Shown: positions 27,596 through 37,317, numbered from the stretch's first letter. The stretch is 64,000 nucleotides of DNA from Desulfovibrio psychrotolerans (GCF_013340305.1 NZ_BLVP01000001.1:124001-188000); one strand, 5' to 3'. The notes: generated from the letters alone by a model not told the origin. Numbers and translations: made by a program.

Positions 27596-30500
27596 ATGGC
27601 CAACAAGACGTTTGAACAGGTTTTGGACGAGGTGAAGGGCAAGCCGATTCTGGTTGCCAACCGCGGTATTCCCGCGCGCCGCATTTGCCGTTCCATACGC
27701 GAGCGGTTTGATGGCGTGGCCATCATGACCGCGACCGATGTGGATAAAACGTCTCCGGCCGCATCCGCAGCACAGGAACTATTGCTTCTGGGTAAAGATC
27801 CGCGGGCATATCTTGATATTGACCGGATCATCGATCTTGCGAAAAAGCGCGGGGTGGTAGCCATTCATCCCGGATGGGGTTTCGCCTCTGAAGACGACAC
27901 CTTTCCCAAGCGTTGCGCGGAAAACGACATCATTTTTATAGGCTCCACGGCACAGGCCATGAACCTGCTCGGCAACAAGGTGCAGGTGCGTGCCCTTGCC
28001 CAGCGTCTGGGCGTGCCGGTGGTGCCCGGCTCTGAAGGCGCAGTGGACGTGCCCCTGGCCCGCAGAATGGCAGAAGAAATCGGCTTCCCCATCATGCTGA
28101 AGGCTGAAGGCGGCGGTGGCGGACGGGGCATTTTCCTTGTGCAGAGCCAGGAAGAGCTTGAATCGGCCTTTATGAAGGCTTCCACCATGGCGCAGGCGTC
28201 CTTCGGCAACCCGCGCGTTTATGTGGAGAAGTATCTTTCTTCTGTCCGTCATATTGAAATTCAGGTTATCGCGGACAAATACGGCAACGTGTTCGCCTTT
28301 GACGAACGTGACTGTACCGTACAGCGAAACCACCAGAAACTGGTGGAAATAACTCCCTCGCCTTCGCCGCTCATTACTCCGGAATTGCGCGCCAAGCTCA
28401 AGGACTATTCGCGTCAACTTGTGCTGGCGGTGGGGTATGATTCCCTTGCCACCGTGGAATTTCTCGTCACCTCGGAGGGGGTTCCCTATCTTATTGAAGT
28501 CAATACGCGGCTTCAGGTGGAACACGGGATTACTGAGGCCCGTTACGGCATAGACCTGGTGGAAGAGCAGATCGCCGTTGCCTTTGGTGCGGAACTGCGC
28601 CTGAAGGAAGACGAAGTGCTCCCGGCCCAGTGGGCCATGCAGCTGCGCATAAACTGTGAAAACCCGCAAGAGAACTTTTCGCCCAACTGCGGGATTGTTT
28701 CACGCTACGTTTCGCCCGGCGGCCCCGGCATACGCATAGATTCCAACCTTTCGGCGGGCTATGAGTTTCCTTCCAACTACGACTCCGCCGGTGCGTTGCT
28801 CATTGCCTACGGTCGTGACTGGAACAAGGTGCTCGGCATTATGGAGCGCGCCCTGAATGAGTATGTCATCGGGGGCGTGAAGACGACCATACCGTTCTTC
28901 AAGCAGGTCATCGCCCACCCCAAGTTCCGGGATGCCGGCTACGATACCAACTTTATTGCCAAGACGCCGGAACTGCTGTGCTACACCGATATTGCGCGCG
29001 AGGCTGTACGCCTTTCGCGCCTCATCGCCTGCATAAGCGCAAAGGGATACAACCCGCATGTCCTGCTGGGAGAGTACCGCACGCCCGACACTCCGCGGGT
29101 GAGCAATACCCGGTTTGACCCGGTTCTGCCCACCATTCCCGCAAAACTTCTGAAGAGCGAGCCTGTGTACCCGCGGGGCGACCGCAAGGCACTGCTCGAT
29201 TTTGTGCGCGATTCTGACTACGTGCACTTCTGCGACACCACCCCCCGGGATATTACGCAGTCCAACTCCGGCAACCGCTTCCGCGTAGCGGAAGATATGC
29301 TCATCGGGCCGTATCTGGACAACTGCGGCTTCTTTTCCATTGAGAACGGGGGCGGTGCGCACTTCCATGTGGCCATGATGGCCAACATGACCTACCCCTT
29401 CACGGAAGCCTACCAGTGGAACCGGTTTGCTCCCAAGACGCTCAAGCAGATTCTCATCCGCTCCACAAACGTGCTCGGGTACAAGCCGCAGCCGAAAAAC
29501 CTGATGCGCCTGACTGGTGAAATGATCTGCGACCACTATCATGTGATCCGTTGTTTCGACTTCCTGAACCACGTGGACAACATGCGTCCCTTTGCGGAAG
29601 TGGCCCTGAGCAGAAAGGAAGTGGTGTTTGAGCCCGCCATATCACTGTCGTGGGCCAAGGGGTTTGACGTAGCCCACTATCTGGATGTTACGGCCGCCAT
29701 TCTGCGCATGATAGGCGATGTGGCCGGAGTGGGCGAGGCCAAAGCCAGCGGCATGATCATTCTCGGACTTAAGGATATGGCCGGCGTGTGCCCGCCCCGG
29801 TTCATATCGGAGCTTGTAACGGCCCTGCGCAAACGCTGGCCGCAGCTTGTGCTGCATTACCACCGCCACTACACGGACGGCCTTTTTGTGCCTTCCGTAG
29901 GCGCGGCTGCCAAGGCGGGCGCGCACATAGTGGATACGGGCATCGGAGCGGCCGTACGCTGGTACGGTCAGGGCGAAGTGCTCTCCACCGCCTCCTACAT
30001 GGAAGGCGAGCTGGGCCTGAAGACCAACCTGAACAAGGACATGATCCGCGAGTGCAACTTTGTGCTCAAGCAGATAATGCCCTATTACGACAGGTATACT
30101 GCCCCGTACTTCAGGGGAATTGACCACGATGTCGTTGAACACGGCATGCCCGGAGGCGCCACCTCCTCGTCGCAGGAAGGGGCCCTGAAGCAGGGGTATA
30201 TTCATCTGCTGCCGTACATGCTCAAGTTCCTTGCGGGAACCCGTAAGATTGTGCGCTACCACGACGTAACCCCCGGCTCGCAGATAACGTGGAACACGGC
30301 CTTTCTTGCCGTGACCAGCGCGTACAAGCGCGGCGGTGAAAACGAAGTGAAGTTCCTGCTCGGCGTTCTGGACGAGGTGAACAAAATGGGCGCATGCGAT
30401 GCATGCACGCCGGAAATGGCCGAGGCCCGTCTTGCCATATACGGCGACAGCAACGACGCCTTCCGTGATCTGCTGCTGGGCAAGTTCGGCAAGCTGCCTC

Positions 30501-31309
30501 TGGGCTTCCCTCCGGACTGGGTGTATCAGAGCGCCTTCGGCGACGACTGGCGTCAGGCCATTGCCTCCCGCACGGAGCATTCTCCGCTGGATACGCTGCA
30601 CGATATGGACTTTGTGGCTGAAGAAAAGAGCTTTATCGAGCACATGCGGCGCAAGCCCACGGACGAAGAGTTTGTCATGTACCTTAACCATCCCGCCGAT
30701 GCGCTGAAGACAGTGCAATTCCGCCACACCTACGGCAATCCCAACAGGGTGCCTCTGGATGTGTGGTTTGAAGGGCTGGAAGTAGGGCAGGAGCTTCAGT
30801 TTGTGGACAGCAGCAAGAAGCCCCACACCATGACCATTCTGCACATCACGGAACCGGACAAGTCCGGCAAAAGTGTGGTACGCTATGTGCTGGACTCCGA
30901 AATACTGAGCTACGATGTTCAGGTAAGAAAGCCGCTGGAGGAAGAGGGCATAGGCTACGAAAAGGCCGACAGGTCCAACCCCAACCATGTGGCGGCATCT
31001 TCCAACGGGGACCTGTGGGTTATGTACGTTCACCCCGGCGACATGGTGAAGAAGGGTGAGGAACTCTTCAACATATCCATCATGAAGCAGGAAAAGGCCG
31101 TTCTGGCCCCTGTGGACGGCATGGTGAAGCGCGTGCTCAAGACGGCAGACTTTAAGGAAAGCAAGGTCATGGTGCCGGTAAAGGAAGGCGAGCTTCTTGT
31201 GGAACTTGGCCCTGTACCCCGCAGATGCCCGGCAGAAGCATGCCGGAGACCTCTTTCTATGGAAGGCATAGGCTTTTGTCCCTTCTGCGGCGAAAAGCTG
31301 GAGGCGTAA
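27596..31309 (+). CDS. pyc: Pyruvate carboxylase with C-terminal four-cysteine tail
   Basis: A 1237-residue biotin enzyme making oxaloacetate from pyruvate, bicarbonate and ATP. The biotin carboxylase domain occupies about 1-470 ('MLKAEGGGGGRGIFLVQSQE', 'YLIEVNTRLQVEHGITEARY'). The carboxyltransferase domain spans about 530-1060 ('HFCDTTPRDITQSNSGNRFR' start; catalytic metal site further on). The biotinyl domain is near 1130-1200 with 'NISIMKQEKAV' and the biotin lysine at K1164; the usual AMKM is here IMKQ. After it comes an unusual end with C1211, C1216, C1228 and C1231, a likely zinc ribbon. The CT opening 'CDTTPRDITQSN' differs slightly from the common 'RDAHQS', so a related carboxylase is conceivable. 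Terminator follows. Confidence 0.92.
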   Translation: MANKTFEQVLDEVKGKPILVANRGIPARRICRSIRERFDGVAIMTATDVDKTSPAASAAQELLLLGKDPRAYLDIDRIIDLAKKRGVVAIHPGWGFASEDDTFPKRCAENDIIFIGSTAQAMNLLGNKVQVRALAQRLGVPVVPGSEGAVDVPLARRMAEEIGFPIMLKAEGGGGGRGIFLVQSQEELESAFMKASTMAQASFGNPRVYVEKYLSSVRHIEIQVIADKYGNVFAFDERDCTVQRNHQKLVEITPSPSPLITPELRAKLKDYSRQLVLAVGYDSLATVEFLVTSEGVPYLIEVNTRLQVEHGITEARYGIDLVEEQIAVAFGAELRLKEDEVLPAQWAMQLRINCENPQENFSPNCGIVSRYVSPGGPGIRIDSNLSAGYEFPSNYDSAGALLIAYGRDWNKVLGIMERALNEYVIGGVKTTIPFFKQVIAHPKFRDAGYDTNFIAKTPELLCYTDIAREAVRLSRLIACISAKGYNPHVLLGEYRTPDTPRVSNTRFDPVLPTIPAKLLKSEPVYPRGDRKALLDFVRDSDYVHFCDTTPRDITQSNSGNRFRVAEDMLIGPYLDNCGFFSIENGGGAHFHVAMMANMTYPFTEAYQWNRFAPKTLKQILIRSTNVLGYKPQPKNLMRLTGEMICDHYHVIRCFDFLNHVDNMRPFAEVALSRKEVVFEPAISLSWAKGFDVAHYLDVTAAILRMIGDVAGVGEAKASGMIILGLKDMAGVCPPRFISELVTALRKRWPQLVLHYHRHYTDGLFVPSVGAAAKAGAHIVDTGIGAAVRWYGQGEVLSTASYMEGELGLKTNLNKDMIRECNFVLKQIMPYYDRYTAPYFRGIDHDVVEHGMPGGATSSSQEGALKQGYIHLLPYMLKFLAGTRKIVRYHDVTPGSQITWNTAFLAVTSAYKRGGENEVKFLLGVLDEVNKMGACDACTPEMAEARLAIYGDSNDAFRDLLLGKFGKLPLGFPPDWVYQSAFGDDWRQAIASRTEHSPLDTLHDMDFVAEEKSFIEHMRRKPTDEEFVMYLNHPADALKTVQFRHTYGNPNRVPLDVWFEGLEVGQELQFVDSSKKPHTMTILHITEPDKSGKSVVRYVLDSEILSYDVQVRKPLEEEGIGYEKADRSNPNHVAASSNGDLWVMYVHPGDMVKKGEELFNISIMKQEKAVLAPVDGMVKRVLKTADFKESKVMVPVKEGELLVELGPVPRRCPAEACRRPLSMEGIGFCPFCGEKLEA

Positions 31310-31318
31310 CGAGGATAC

Positions 31319-31343
31319 GCCGCCCTGACGACAGGGCGGCTTT
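31319..31343 (+). terminator. Intrinsic terminator after pyc
   Basis: A 9-bp perfect stem (GCCGCCCTG and its complement), a 4-base loop and TTTG. The T run is short, so termination may be partial and allow some read-through to the next gene. Confidence 0.7.
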
Positions 31344-31559
31344 GTCAATGCAGATCTGACTACGCGGCGATGATTTAATTGACGCGACTAAGCATCGGAG
31401 ATACATAGCACAATGCCTATACGTGACAATTAGTCCCTGTACCATGCTGTAACGGTTGTGTGGTGGTGGGGATATAGTGCACTGTTCTGGCCCCGCTCAG
31501 GTCAATGTTTCCGGTTGTCAACGAAAGACGCGAAGTCTTTCTGCAAGGAGTAGCTTATT
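31344..31559 (+). promoter_or_regulatory. Leader region of the PEP-synthase-like gene
   Basis: A weak sigma-70 promoter is possible: TTGACG (31379-31384), a 17-base spacer and TACATA (31402-31407). A 7-bp hairpin GAAAGAC / GTCTTTC (31523-31541, 5-base loop) sits immediately ahead of the AAGGAG ribosome site at 31545-31550, where it could affect translation. No gene seen in this stretch. Confidence 0.35.
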
Positions 31560-34500
31560 ATGGCCAAAACCAAGGCTGAACCGGCCAAGGCCAATCAGGC
31601 CCCCGTGGCTGTGAATGTGGAAGAGCTCAAACAGAAGTATGTACTTACAGGTGCGGACATCGTTGCCATTGGCGAAGAGTCTGAGCTTCTGGTTGGCGGC
31701 AAGAACTACAACACCGCCATCATCAGCCAGGTGCCGGATATCCGTGCGCCTCAGTTCCGCGCCATTTCCTCTCTGGCATTCCACAAGCTCTTGGATGAAA
31801 CCAAGGTTAACGCCTCCCTTGTCCGTTCCATCGTGGACAAGGAATATAACCGCACGGACTGGAATGACCCGGAAATCAACAAAGATTCCGATTTTCTTCA
31901 GAAATTTGTCCGCAATCTCGCAAAAGAGATCAGGGCGGAGGTGAAGGCCACAGGTGCCGTAAACCAGCTGAAAACGAGAGTTTTTGTCAATAACGTTGTG
32001 GAAGGATTCGCCACCTCCCCTGAGGGTATAGACCAGTTGCGCAAGCGTTCTGTGCTTGTTCAGGCAGGTATTCTTTCCGTTGAAATGCCTGCTGAAGTAA
32101 GCGAATGCGTCCGGCGCGCCTATAACGACATCTGCAAGGATGCCGGAGTGGAAGACGTGCCCGTGGCCGTGCGCTCATCCGCCGCCGGTGAGGATTCCCG
32201 CAAGAAGGCCTTTGCCGGTCTGCAGGACACCTACCTGAACATTGTTGGCGAGAACATGTGCGTGGAAGCCTATCACTGGGACTGCGCCTCTGCATACAAC
32301 CTGCGTTCCATGACTTACCGCCGCGAAGCTATTCTGGACGCTATGGCCCGCGCCGAAGCGACCGGAGACGAAACCATTGCGCAGAAGGCCAAGCAGGAAT
32401 GGGCCATTGAGAACACCTCGCTTTCCGTATGCATCATGCGCATGATCAACCCTGTTATTTCCGGTACGGCCTTTTCCGCGGACACGGCCACCGGATGCCG
32501 GGGAACCACGCGCAAGGACCTTGTTTCCATTGATGCCAGCTACGGCCTTGGCGAAGCGGTGGTGGGCGGCATGGTTACGCCCGACAAGTTCTATGTGTTC
32601 AAGCGTGACGACCTGCAGGAAGTGGTCATCCGCCAGATGGGCTGCAAGGACAAGAAGATCGTTTATGACGAGAAGGGCGGCACCAAAATGGCCAAGGTGC
32701 CTGACAACGAGGCATTTCGCTGGTCTCTCTCCCTTGCGCAGGCAGAAGAAGTGGCCAAGGGGGTGCGCAATATCTCCAAAGCCTATGACAGCATGATCAT
32801 GGACACGGAGTTCTGCATAGACAGTGCAGACCGTCTGTGGTTTGTGCAGGCACGCCCAGAGACGCGCTGGAACGAAGAACTGGAACTGCACCCGCATACC
32901 ATTTTCATGCGCCGTCTTGAGGTGGATGCTAAGGCCGCAGCCGCTGCGGAAGTCATTGTTGAAGGCAACGGAGCCTCGCGCGGTGCGGGACAGGGGAATG
33001 TGAAATTCCTGCGTTCTGCCCTTGAGCTGAACAAGATCAATAAGGGCGATGTGCTTGCCGCCGAACGCACGGACCCCGACATGGTTCCCGGCATGCGCAT
33101 AGCCTCCGCCATTCTCGCGGATGTGGGCGGCGACACCAGCCACGCCGCCATTACCTCCCGCGAGTTGGGCATTCCGGCCATTATCGGCATTCAGCGCATA
33201 GAAATTCTGCGTGCTCTTGACGGTCAGGATGTGACCGTGGACGGCACGAGGGGCAAGGTGTATCGCGGCCTTCTTCCGCTTAAGGAAGTGGGCGGCGAAA
33301 TGGACCTGTCCAAGCTCCCCACCACCAAGACCAAGGTTGGGCTTATTCTGGCAGACGTGGGACAGGCTCTGTTCCTTTCCCGCCTGCGCGATGTGCCGGA
33401 CTTTGAAGTGGGCCTTTTGCGCGCCGAGTTTATGCTCGGCAACGTAGGTGTGCACCCGCAGGCTTTGGAAGCCTATGACAACGGCGAACTGGAGCATGTG
33501 GTGAACGCCAAGGCGAAGGAACTGGACGCAAGACTCACCAAACTGCTGCGCGAACAGCTTGCCGCAGGTGTTGTGGGCGTGGACATGAAGCTGCGCGAGT
33601 ATGTGGGGCATCTGACCGGACTTGCGCAGGAGATAACCCGCCTGACCGAGCAGGAAAACCTGCGTGGCACCGACGAGGTGCTGGCCGTGCACCGCAAGAT
33701 GCGCGAACTGGACCACAAACTGGATGATCACGTTGCACTGGCGACGCGGCGTCTGGATGTGCTGAAAACCTCGGACAACCTGTACGAACATATTCTGTGC
33801 GTGATGGGCTTTAAGGACGAACTGGCGGTGCTTACCGGCAGCGATCCGGAAACCAAGCGCCGTATTGCGGAGATAGATGCCATAACCAGAGCACGCGAGG
33901 ATGAGGCTTCCAAGATTCCTGCGGTTATGGAGATGATCAAGAAGGTCAAGGCACTGCGCAACGATGTGGCTCTTGCGACGGGCATGAAGAAGGAAATTGA
34001 AGAAATTCGTCAAATTCCTGAAAAGATTCGTGACGTTATCCGCTCGCGCGGCTTCCGGTCCGGCAAGGAGCACTACGTGCAGACGCTGGCGCAGGGTCTT
34101 GCCCTGTTTGCCATGGCCTTTTACGGAAAGGACATCATCTACCGCACCACAGACTTTAAATCCAATGAATACCGCAACCTGCTCGGCGGTTCCCTGTTCG
34201 AGCATTTTGAAGACAACCCCATGCTCGGGTATCGTGGAGTTTCGCGGAATCTGCATGACTGGGAACTGGAAGCCTTTAAACTGGCTCGCGGCGTGTTCGG
34301 CGGAGTGAATCTGCAGATCATGCTGCCGTTTGTGCGCACGCTGGAAGAGGGACGCTCCATGCGCCGGTATCTGGAACAGGTGCACAAGCTCAAGAGCGGC
34401 GTGGACGGACTGAAGGTTATTCTTATGTCGGAAATTCCCAGCAATGCTATTCTTGCCAAGGAATTCATCAAGGAATTCGACGGATTCTCCATCGGCTCCA

Positions 34501-35138
34501 ACGACATGACCCAGATGGTGCTTGCGACGGACCGCGACAACGCCAGCCTTTCGCACATTTATGATGAAGAAGACCCCGCCGTTGTGTGGGCCATTCTGTG
34601 CACCATCTTCACGGGACAGAAGTACGGCAAAAAGGTTGGGTTCTGCGGACAGGGCGTTTCTAACAGCGTTGTCCTGCGCGGGCTTGTGGCCATTGCCGGT
34701 ATTGTATCCGCATCTGTTGTGCCGGACACATACTACCAGACCAAGATGGATATGGCCGCCGTGGAGGCGGAGAACATTCCTACCAGCAAGCTGGGCGAAT
34801 GGCTGGGAGAGCAGTTCCTTGCCAAGGTGCGCCTGCTGCTGGAAAAGAACGGATACGGGCACATTCTCAAGAAGTACAAGAGCGCCAAGGACATTATGGA
34901 CTGGTACGAAGGCGAGCTGTGCCGGCTGCACGAGCAGCTGCGTGACTCCATTGAAACGCCCAAGGAAAAGTTCTACCGTCAGGAGCTGGAACAGTTCCGC
35001 GCCCTTTTCCACAAGCCTGTCATCTATGCCGGGTGGAACTGGTCGCAGACCGTGGAAGACGCCCTGCATCAATCCGGATTTGCCAGCTTTGACGAGCAGG
35101 CCAAGGCACTGGAAGCGCAGCGCGCAGCACAGTGGTAG
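31560..35138 (+). CDS. ppsA: Phosphoenolpyruvate synthase-like protein, enlarged
   Basis: A 1192-residue PEP/pyruvate-binding enzyme; E. coli PpsA has 792. The N-terminal ATP-binding domain has 'VAVRSSAAGEDSRKKAFAGL' near 200-219. The swivelling phosphohistidine domain has 'VGGDTSHAAITSRELGIPA' with H528. The C-terminal PEP barrel has 'LMSEIPSNAILAKEF', 'GFSIGSNDMTQMVLATDRD' and catalytic C1029 in 'VGFCGQGVSNS'. Between the swivel and the barrel lies an extra, charged helical region (about 640-830). About 100 residues follow the barrel. All PEP synthase residues I can check are present, so activity (pyruvate plus ATP to PEP) is likely. With pyc upstream it covers C3/C4 interconversion. Confidence 0.85.
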   Translation: MAKTKAEPAKANQAPVAVNVEELKQKYVLTGADIVAIGEESELLVGGKNYNTAIISQVPDIRAPQFRAISSLAFHKLLDETKVNASLVRSIVDKEYNRTDWNDPEINKDSDFLQKFVRNLAKEIRAEVKATGAVNQLKTRVFVNNVVEGFATSPEGIDQLRKRSVLVQAGILSVEMPAEVSECVRRAYNDICKDAGVEDVPVAVRSSAAGEDSRKKAFAGLQDTYLNIVGENMCVEAYHWDCASAYNLRSMTYRREAILDAMARAEATGDETIAQKAKQEWAIENTSLSVCIMRMINPVISGTAFSADTATGCRGTTRKDLVSIDASYGLGEAVVGGMVTPDKFYVFKRDDLQEVVIRQMGCKDKKIVYDEKGGTKMAKVPDNEAFRWSLSLAQAEEVAKGVRNISKAYDSMIMDTEFCIDSADRLWFVQARPETRWNEELELHPHTIFMRRLEVDAKAAAAAEVIVEGNGASRGAGQGNVKFLRSALELNKINKGDVLAAERTDPDMVPGMRIASAILADVGGDTSHAAITSRELGIPAIIGIQRIEILRALDGQDVTVDGTRGKVYRGLLPLKEVGGEMDLSKLPTTKTKVGLILADVGQALFLSRLRDVPDFEVGLLRAEFMLGNVGVHPQALEAYDNGELEHVVNAKAKELDARLTKLLREQLAAGVVGVDMKLREYVGHLTGLAQEITRLTEQENLRGTDEVLAVHRKMRELDHKLDDHVALATRRLDVLKTSDNLYEHILCVMGFKDELAVLTGSDPETKRRIAEIDAITRAREDEASKIPAVMEMIKKVKALRNDVALATGMKKEIEEIRQIPEKIRDVIRSRGFRSGKEHYVQTLAQGLALFAMAFYGKDIIYRTTDFKSNEYRNLLGGSLFEHFEDNPMLGYRGVSRNLHDWELEAFKLARGVFGGVNLQIMLPFVRTLEEGRSMRRYLEQVHKLKSGVDGLKVILMSEIPSNAILAKEFIKEFDGFSIGSNDMTQMVLATDRDNASLSHIYDEEDPAVVWAILCTIFTGQKYGKKVGFCGQGVSNSVVLRGLVAIAGIVSASVVPDTYYQTKMDMAAVEAENIPTSKLGEWLGEQFLAKVRLLLEKNGYGHILKKYKSAKDIMDWYEGELCRLHEQLRDSIETPKEKFYRQELEQFRALFHKPVIYAGWNWSQTVEDALHQSGFASFDEQAKALEAQRAAQW

Positions 35139-35166
35139 CCCGGACTGTTTGAATAGAGACGCATTG

Positions 35167-35201
35167 AAAAGGTGGCTTCCCGAAAGGGGAGCCACCTTTT
35201 T
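35167..35201 (+). terminator. Intrinsic terminator after the PEP-synthase-like gene
   Basis: Stem arms AAAAGGTGGCTTCCC and GGGGAGCCACCTTTT with a short CGAAA loop and a T5 run, 28 bases after the stop. Confidence 0.9.
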
Positions 35202-35275
35202 GTTTACTGAGGGTAAAGACTTCATCCGTTACATCAAGAAAGGTACGGCAACATCTTGCGAAACCGCATGGGACA

Positions 35276-35304
35276 ACAAAAAAGAGCGCGTTGCCGCGCT
35301 CTTT
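35276..35304 (-). terminator. Intrinsic terminator of the M23 peptidase gene
   Basis: A 10-bp perfect stem (AAAGAGCGCG and its complement) with a TTGC loop; on the minus strand it is followed by a T run. It begins 22 bases after the peptidase stop codon. Confidence 0.85.
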
Positions 35305-35326
35305 AAGAAAGGTTCAGAAACGGTGA

Positions 35327-36640
35327 TTATTCCAGTCTGCCGGTTATGTTGTCACGTATCCACTTGGGATCGAACCATTCCAGCGGCGTAACGGGGAAGC
35401 CGGAAACAACCATCTCGAAGTGCAGGTGATCGCCGCCCGCCATACCGGTTACGCCGGTTTTACCCAGAATGTCTCCCTTGGAAACTGCCTGACCGGGCTG
35501 CACGGAAATTTCGCTCAGGTGGGAGTAAAGGGACTGCAGCCCAAGACCATGATCAACCACCACGAGCAGCCCGTAAATGCCCAGGCTGTCTGCAAAGACA
35601 ACCTTGCCGTGGTTGCCGGCAGGCACGGGGGCATGACGCGTGGACGCAAGGTCGTGACCAAGGTGGTACTGCTCGTCTATCTCTGCATCGTTATAGATGT
35701 AGGTACGCTTTTCCGCAAAGCTGGCCCGGTTGGCTGCGTTGGGAAGGCGCATGAACTGGTCTTTCCATACCATCTCAGGCGCGGTCTGAAGACCTATGGA
35801 CATAAGTGCGGCCCGGTTGGCGACACGGATCTCTCTGTTTACTTTAAGGAAACGCTCCAGATGCGTCATGTCGCCGGGAACATCCTGCTCAAACTCCGGC
35901 ATCTTGGATTCGAAAAAGGAATCAGTAAGCCGGATTATGTCTGTCTTGAACTGCCTGTCCAGCGGATACACACTGAGAGGACGGTCGTATTCGTTTCCGG
36001 CAAGGTCGCGGGCGATGAGGCGCGGGGAAAATTCCTTGGGAGTGAGATAGTAGGGGAAGGCGAAGAAACACAGGTGGTTTCCGTTTGCCTGCCGGTAGCC
36101 GGGGAAAAACACATCGCCCACCATCACGCCCGTGGCAGAGGTTTCTTCTGAAACGGAATAGGCGACAACCCCTGTGCCACCACGCCGCACATAGGGGGGC
36201 ATGGTGATGGTTGAGACGCGGGGAGGGGTGTTGTCCATTCGGAAGGCGTATTCCCGCGTGGAGGTATTGCCCTTGCCAAAAGCGGCGAAGGAGTTGTCTG
36301 TGGCACGCACGATGACTTCAAACGCGCCTTCCTGAAGCTGGGCGGCGCTGAGATCTACCTTTTCCACGCGCTGGGAGGGGCTATCTGTCCAATCCTGCCG
36401 GTAGATGGTGCTGGTGGTGGTATTCTTGCGGATGAGGACTGTGAGATTCTTAAGCCCCGACTTTTCATCGGAAAGTGCGATTTCAAGGACGGAGTTTTTG
36501 TTCACGCGGCCATCGGCGGGGGCAAGCGAAATGGTGGGGCCCTGCTGATCCTTGAGAAGCATGTAGCCCCCCAGACCACAGGCAATAAGCAGAACAACAA
36601 ACAACATGGACGTTACTAAGCTTTTGGAATTAGACATCAT
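35327..36640 (-). CDS. M23 family metallopeptidase (LytM-type), membrane-anchored
   Basis: A 437-residue protein with an N-terminal membrane helix (about 8-29), a beta-rich Ig-like stalk (about 30-215), then a linker and a C-terminal LytM domain. The zinc motifs are intact: 'YHLGHDLAS' (HxxxD) and 'GGDHLHFEM' (HxH), with 'VVVDHGLGLQSLYSHLSE' between. It would be an active periplasmic peptidoglycan endopeptidase, unlike degenerate EnvC/NlpD activators. The stalk reads 'TISLAPADGRVNKNS' and 'DNTPPRVSTITMPPYVRRGG', typical Ig-fold phrases. It has its own terminator; the gene downstream is on the opposite strand. Confidence 0.88.
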   Translation of the reverse strand: MMSNSKSLVTSMLFVVLLIACGLGGYMLLKDQQGPTISLAPADGRVNKNSVLEIALSDEKSGLKNLTVLIRKNTTTSTIYRQDWTDSPSQRVEKVDLSAAQLQEGAFEVIVRATDNSFAAFGKGNTSTREYAFRMDNTPPRVSTITMPPYVRRGGTGVVAYSVSEETSATGVMVGDVFFPGYRQANGNHLCFFAFPYYLTPKEFSPRLIARDLAGNEYDRPLSVYPLDRQFKTDIIRLTDSFFESKMPEFEQDVPGDMTHLERFLKVNREIRVANRAALMSIGLQTAPEMVWKDQFMRLPNAANRASFAEKRTYIYNDAEIDEQYHLGHDLASTRHAPVPAGNHGKVVFADSLGIYGLLVVVDHGLGLQSLYSHLSEISVQPGQAVSKGDILGKTGVTGMAGGDHLHFEMVVSGFPVTPLEWFDPKWIRDNITGRLE

Positions 36641-36691
36641 TTTTCCTTATGGGTTCATAACAGGCAGCCATGTGGCGTGCCGCAGTCTAAC

Positions 36692-36731
36692 AAAAAGCCA
36701 TCCCACGGCTCTTAATCCGGGAATGGCTTGA
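36692..36731 (-). terminator. Intrinsic terminator of the CBS-domain gene
   Basis: Arms AAGCCATTCCC and GGGATGGCTT with one bulged base; on the minus strand a TTTTTG run follows. It lies about 20 bases after the stop at 36752. Confidence 0.7.
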
Positions 36732-36751
36732 TGGACGGAGCGGGCGGTTGG

Positions 36752-37180
36752 CTACAGAGCTTCAACCGCATCCATGAGACTGATGGTCAGTTTAAGAAAA
36801 TCTGCCTCGGTAATTATGCCCACAAGGCGGTCCCTGTCTACAACGGGCAGGCAGCCGTACTTGTGGTTAAACAGCATTTCGGCGGCATCGCGCAGGCGGG
36901 TATCCGGCGTGACGGTGATGACGTCTGTACGCATGATCTCGCTTACGGGAATGCCGGAGTCAATTTCATCCTGTATTTCCTGTTCCACGTCCGCAAAGCG
37001 GGAAATGGTGGAGGACAAAATATCTCGGTGGGTTAACAGGCCCAGAAAAAAACCCGGCTCATCAATAATGGGAATATGGCGTATGCGGGCGAGGTTCATA
37101 AGCGACTTCGCGGTCTTGAGAGAGTCTGTCTGCTTGAGCGTAAACAGATTGGTGGACATCAGATCGCTGACATACAGCAT
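36752..37180 (-). CDS. CBS-domain pair protein
   Basis: A 142-residue protein made of two CBS motifs. The first (about 8-62) has 'TLKQTDSLKTAKSLMNLA' and 'IPIIDEPGFFLGLLTHRDIL'; the second (about 85-138) has 'TVTPDTRLRDAAEMLFNHK' and 'LPVVDRDRLVGIITEADFL'. The pair forms a Bateman module, which usually binds adenine nucleotides. No catalytic domain is attached, so a stand-alone nucleotide sensor is likely. It is divergent from pcm. Confidence 0.85.
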   Translation of the reverse strand: MLYVSDLMSTNLFTLKQTDSLKTAKSLMNLARIRHIPIIDEPGFFLGLLTHRDILSSTISRFADVEQEIQDEIDSGIPVSEIMRTDVITVTPDTRLRDAAEMLFNHKYGCLPVVDRDRLVGIITEADFLKLTISLMDAVEAL

Positions 37181-37280
37181 GGTGTGCTCCCGCGGTTGAA
37201 GTGATGAATGATTTTCGCATACTCCCCGCGTATGTCAAGCAACTCCGTTCGGTTGACTTGCCTGGAAAAATCTGCTTCTC

Positions 37281-37317
37281 AATCCGGGCGAACTCATTTA
37301 GTCTTACCCGGATTTTT
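37281..37317 (+). terminator. Terminator-like hairpin in the pcm leader
   Basis: An 8-bp perfect stem (AATCCGGG / CCCGGATT) with an 18-base loop and TTT after it, 59 bases before the pcm start codon. It points toward pcm and nothing upstream on the plus strand needs stopping, so it may be an attenuator or a leftover. Confidence 0.45.

Noticed and set aside
29642-31348. A 568-codon minus-strand frame opposite pyc
   Set aside because: Antisense shadow of the carboxyltransferase and biotin domains; His-rich composition typical of reversed GC-rich coding sequence.
32175-35225. A 1016-codon open frame on the minus strand opposite the PEP-synthase-like gene
   Set aside because: It mirrors the codon bias of the real gene, has no ribosome site or recognisable domain, and the plus-strand frame carries all catalytic motifs.
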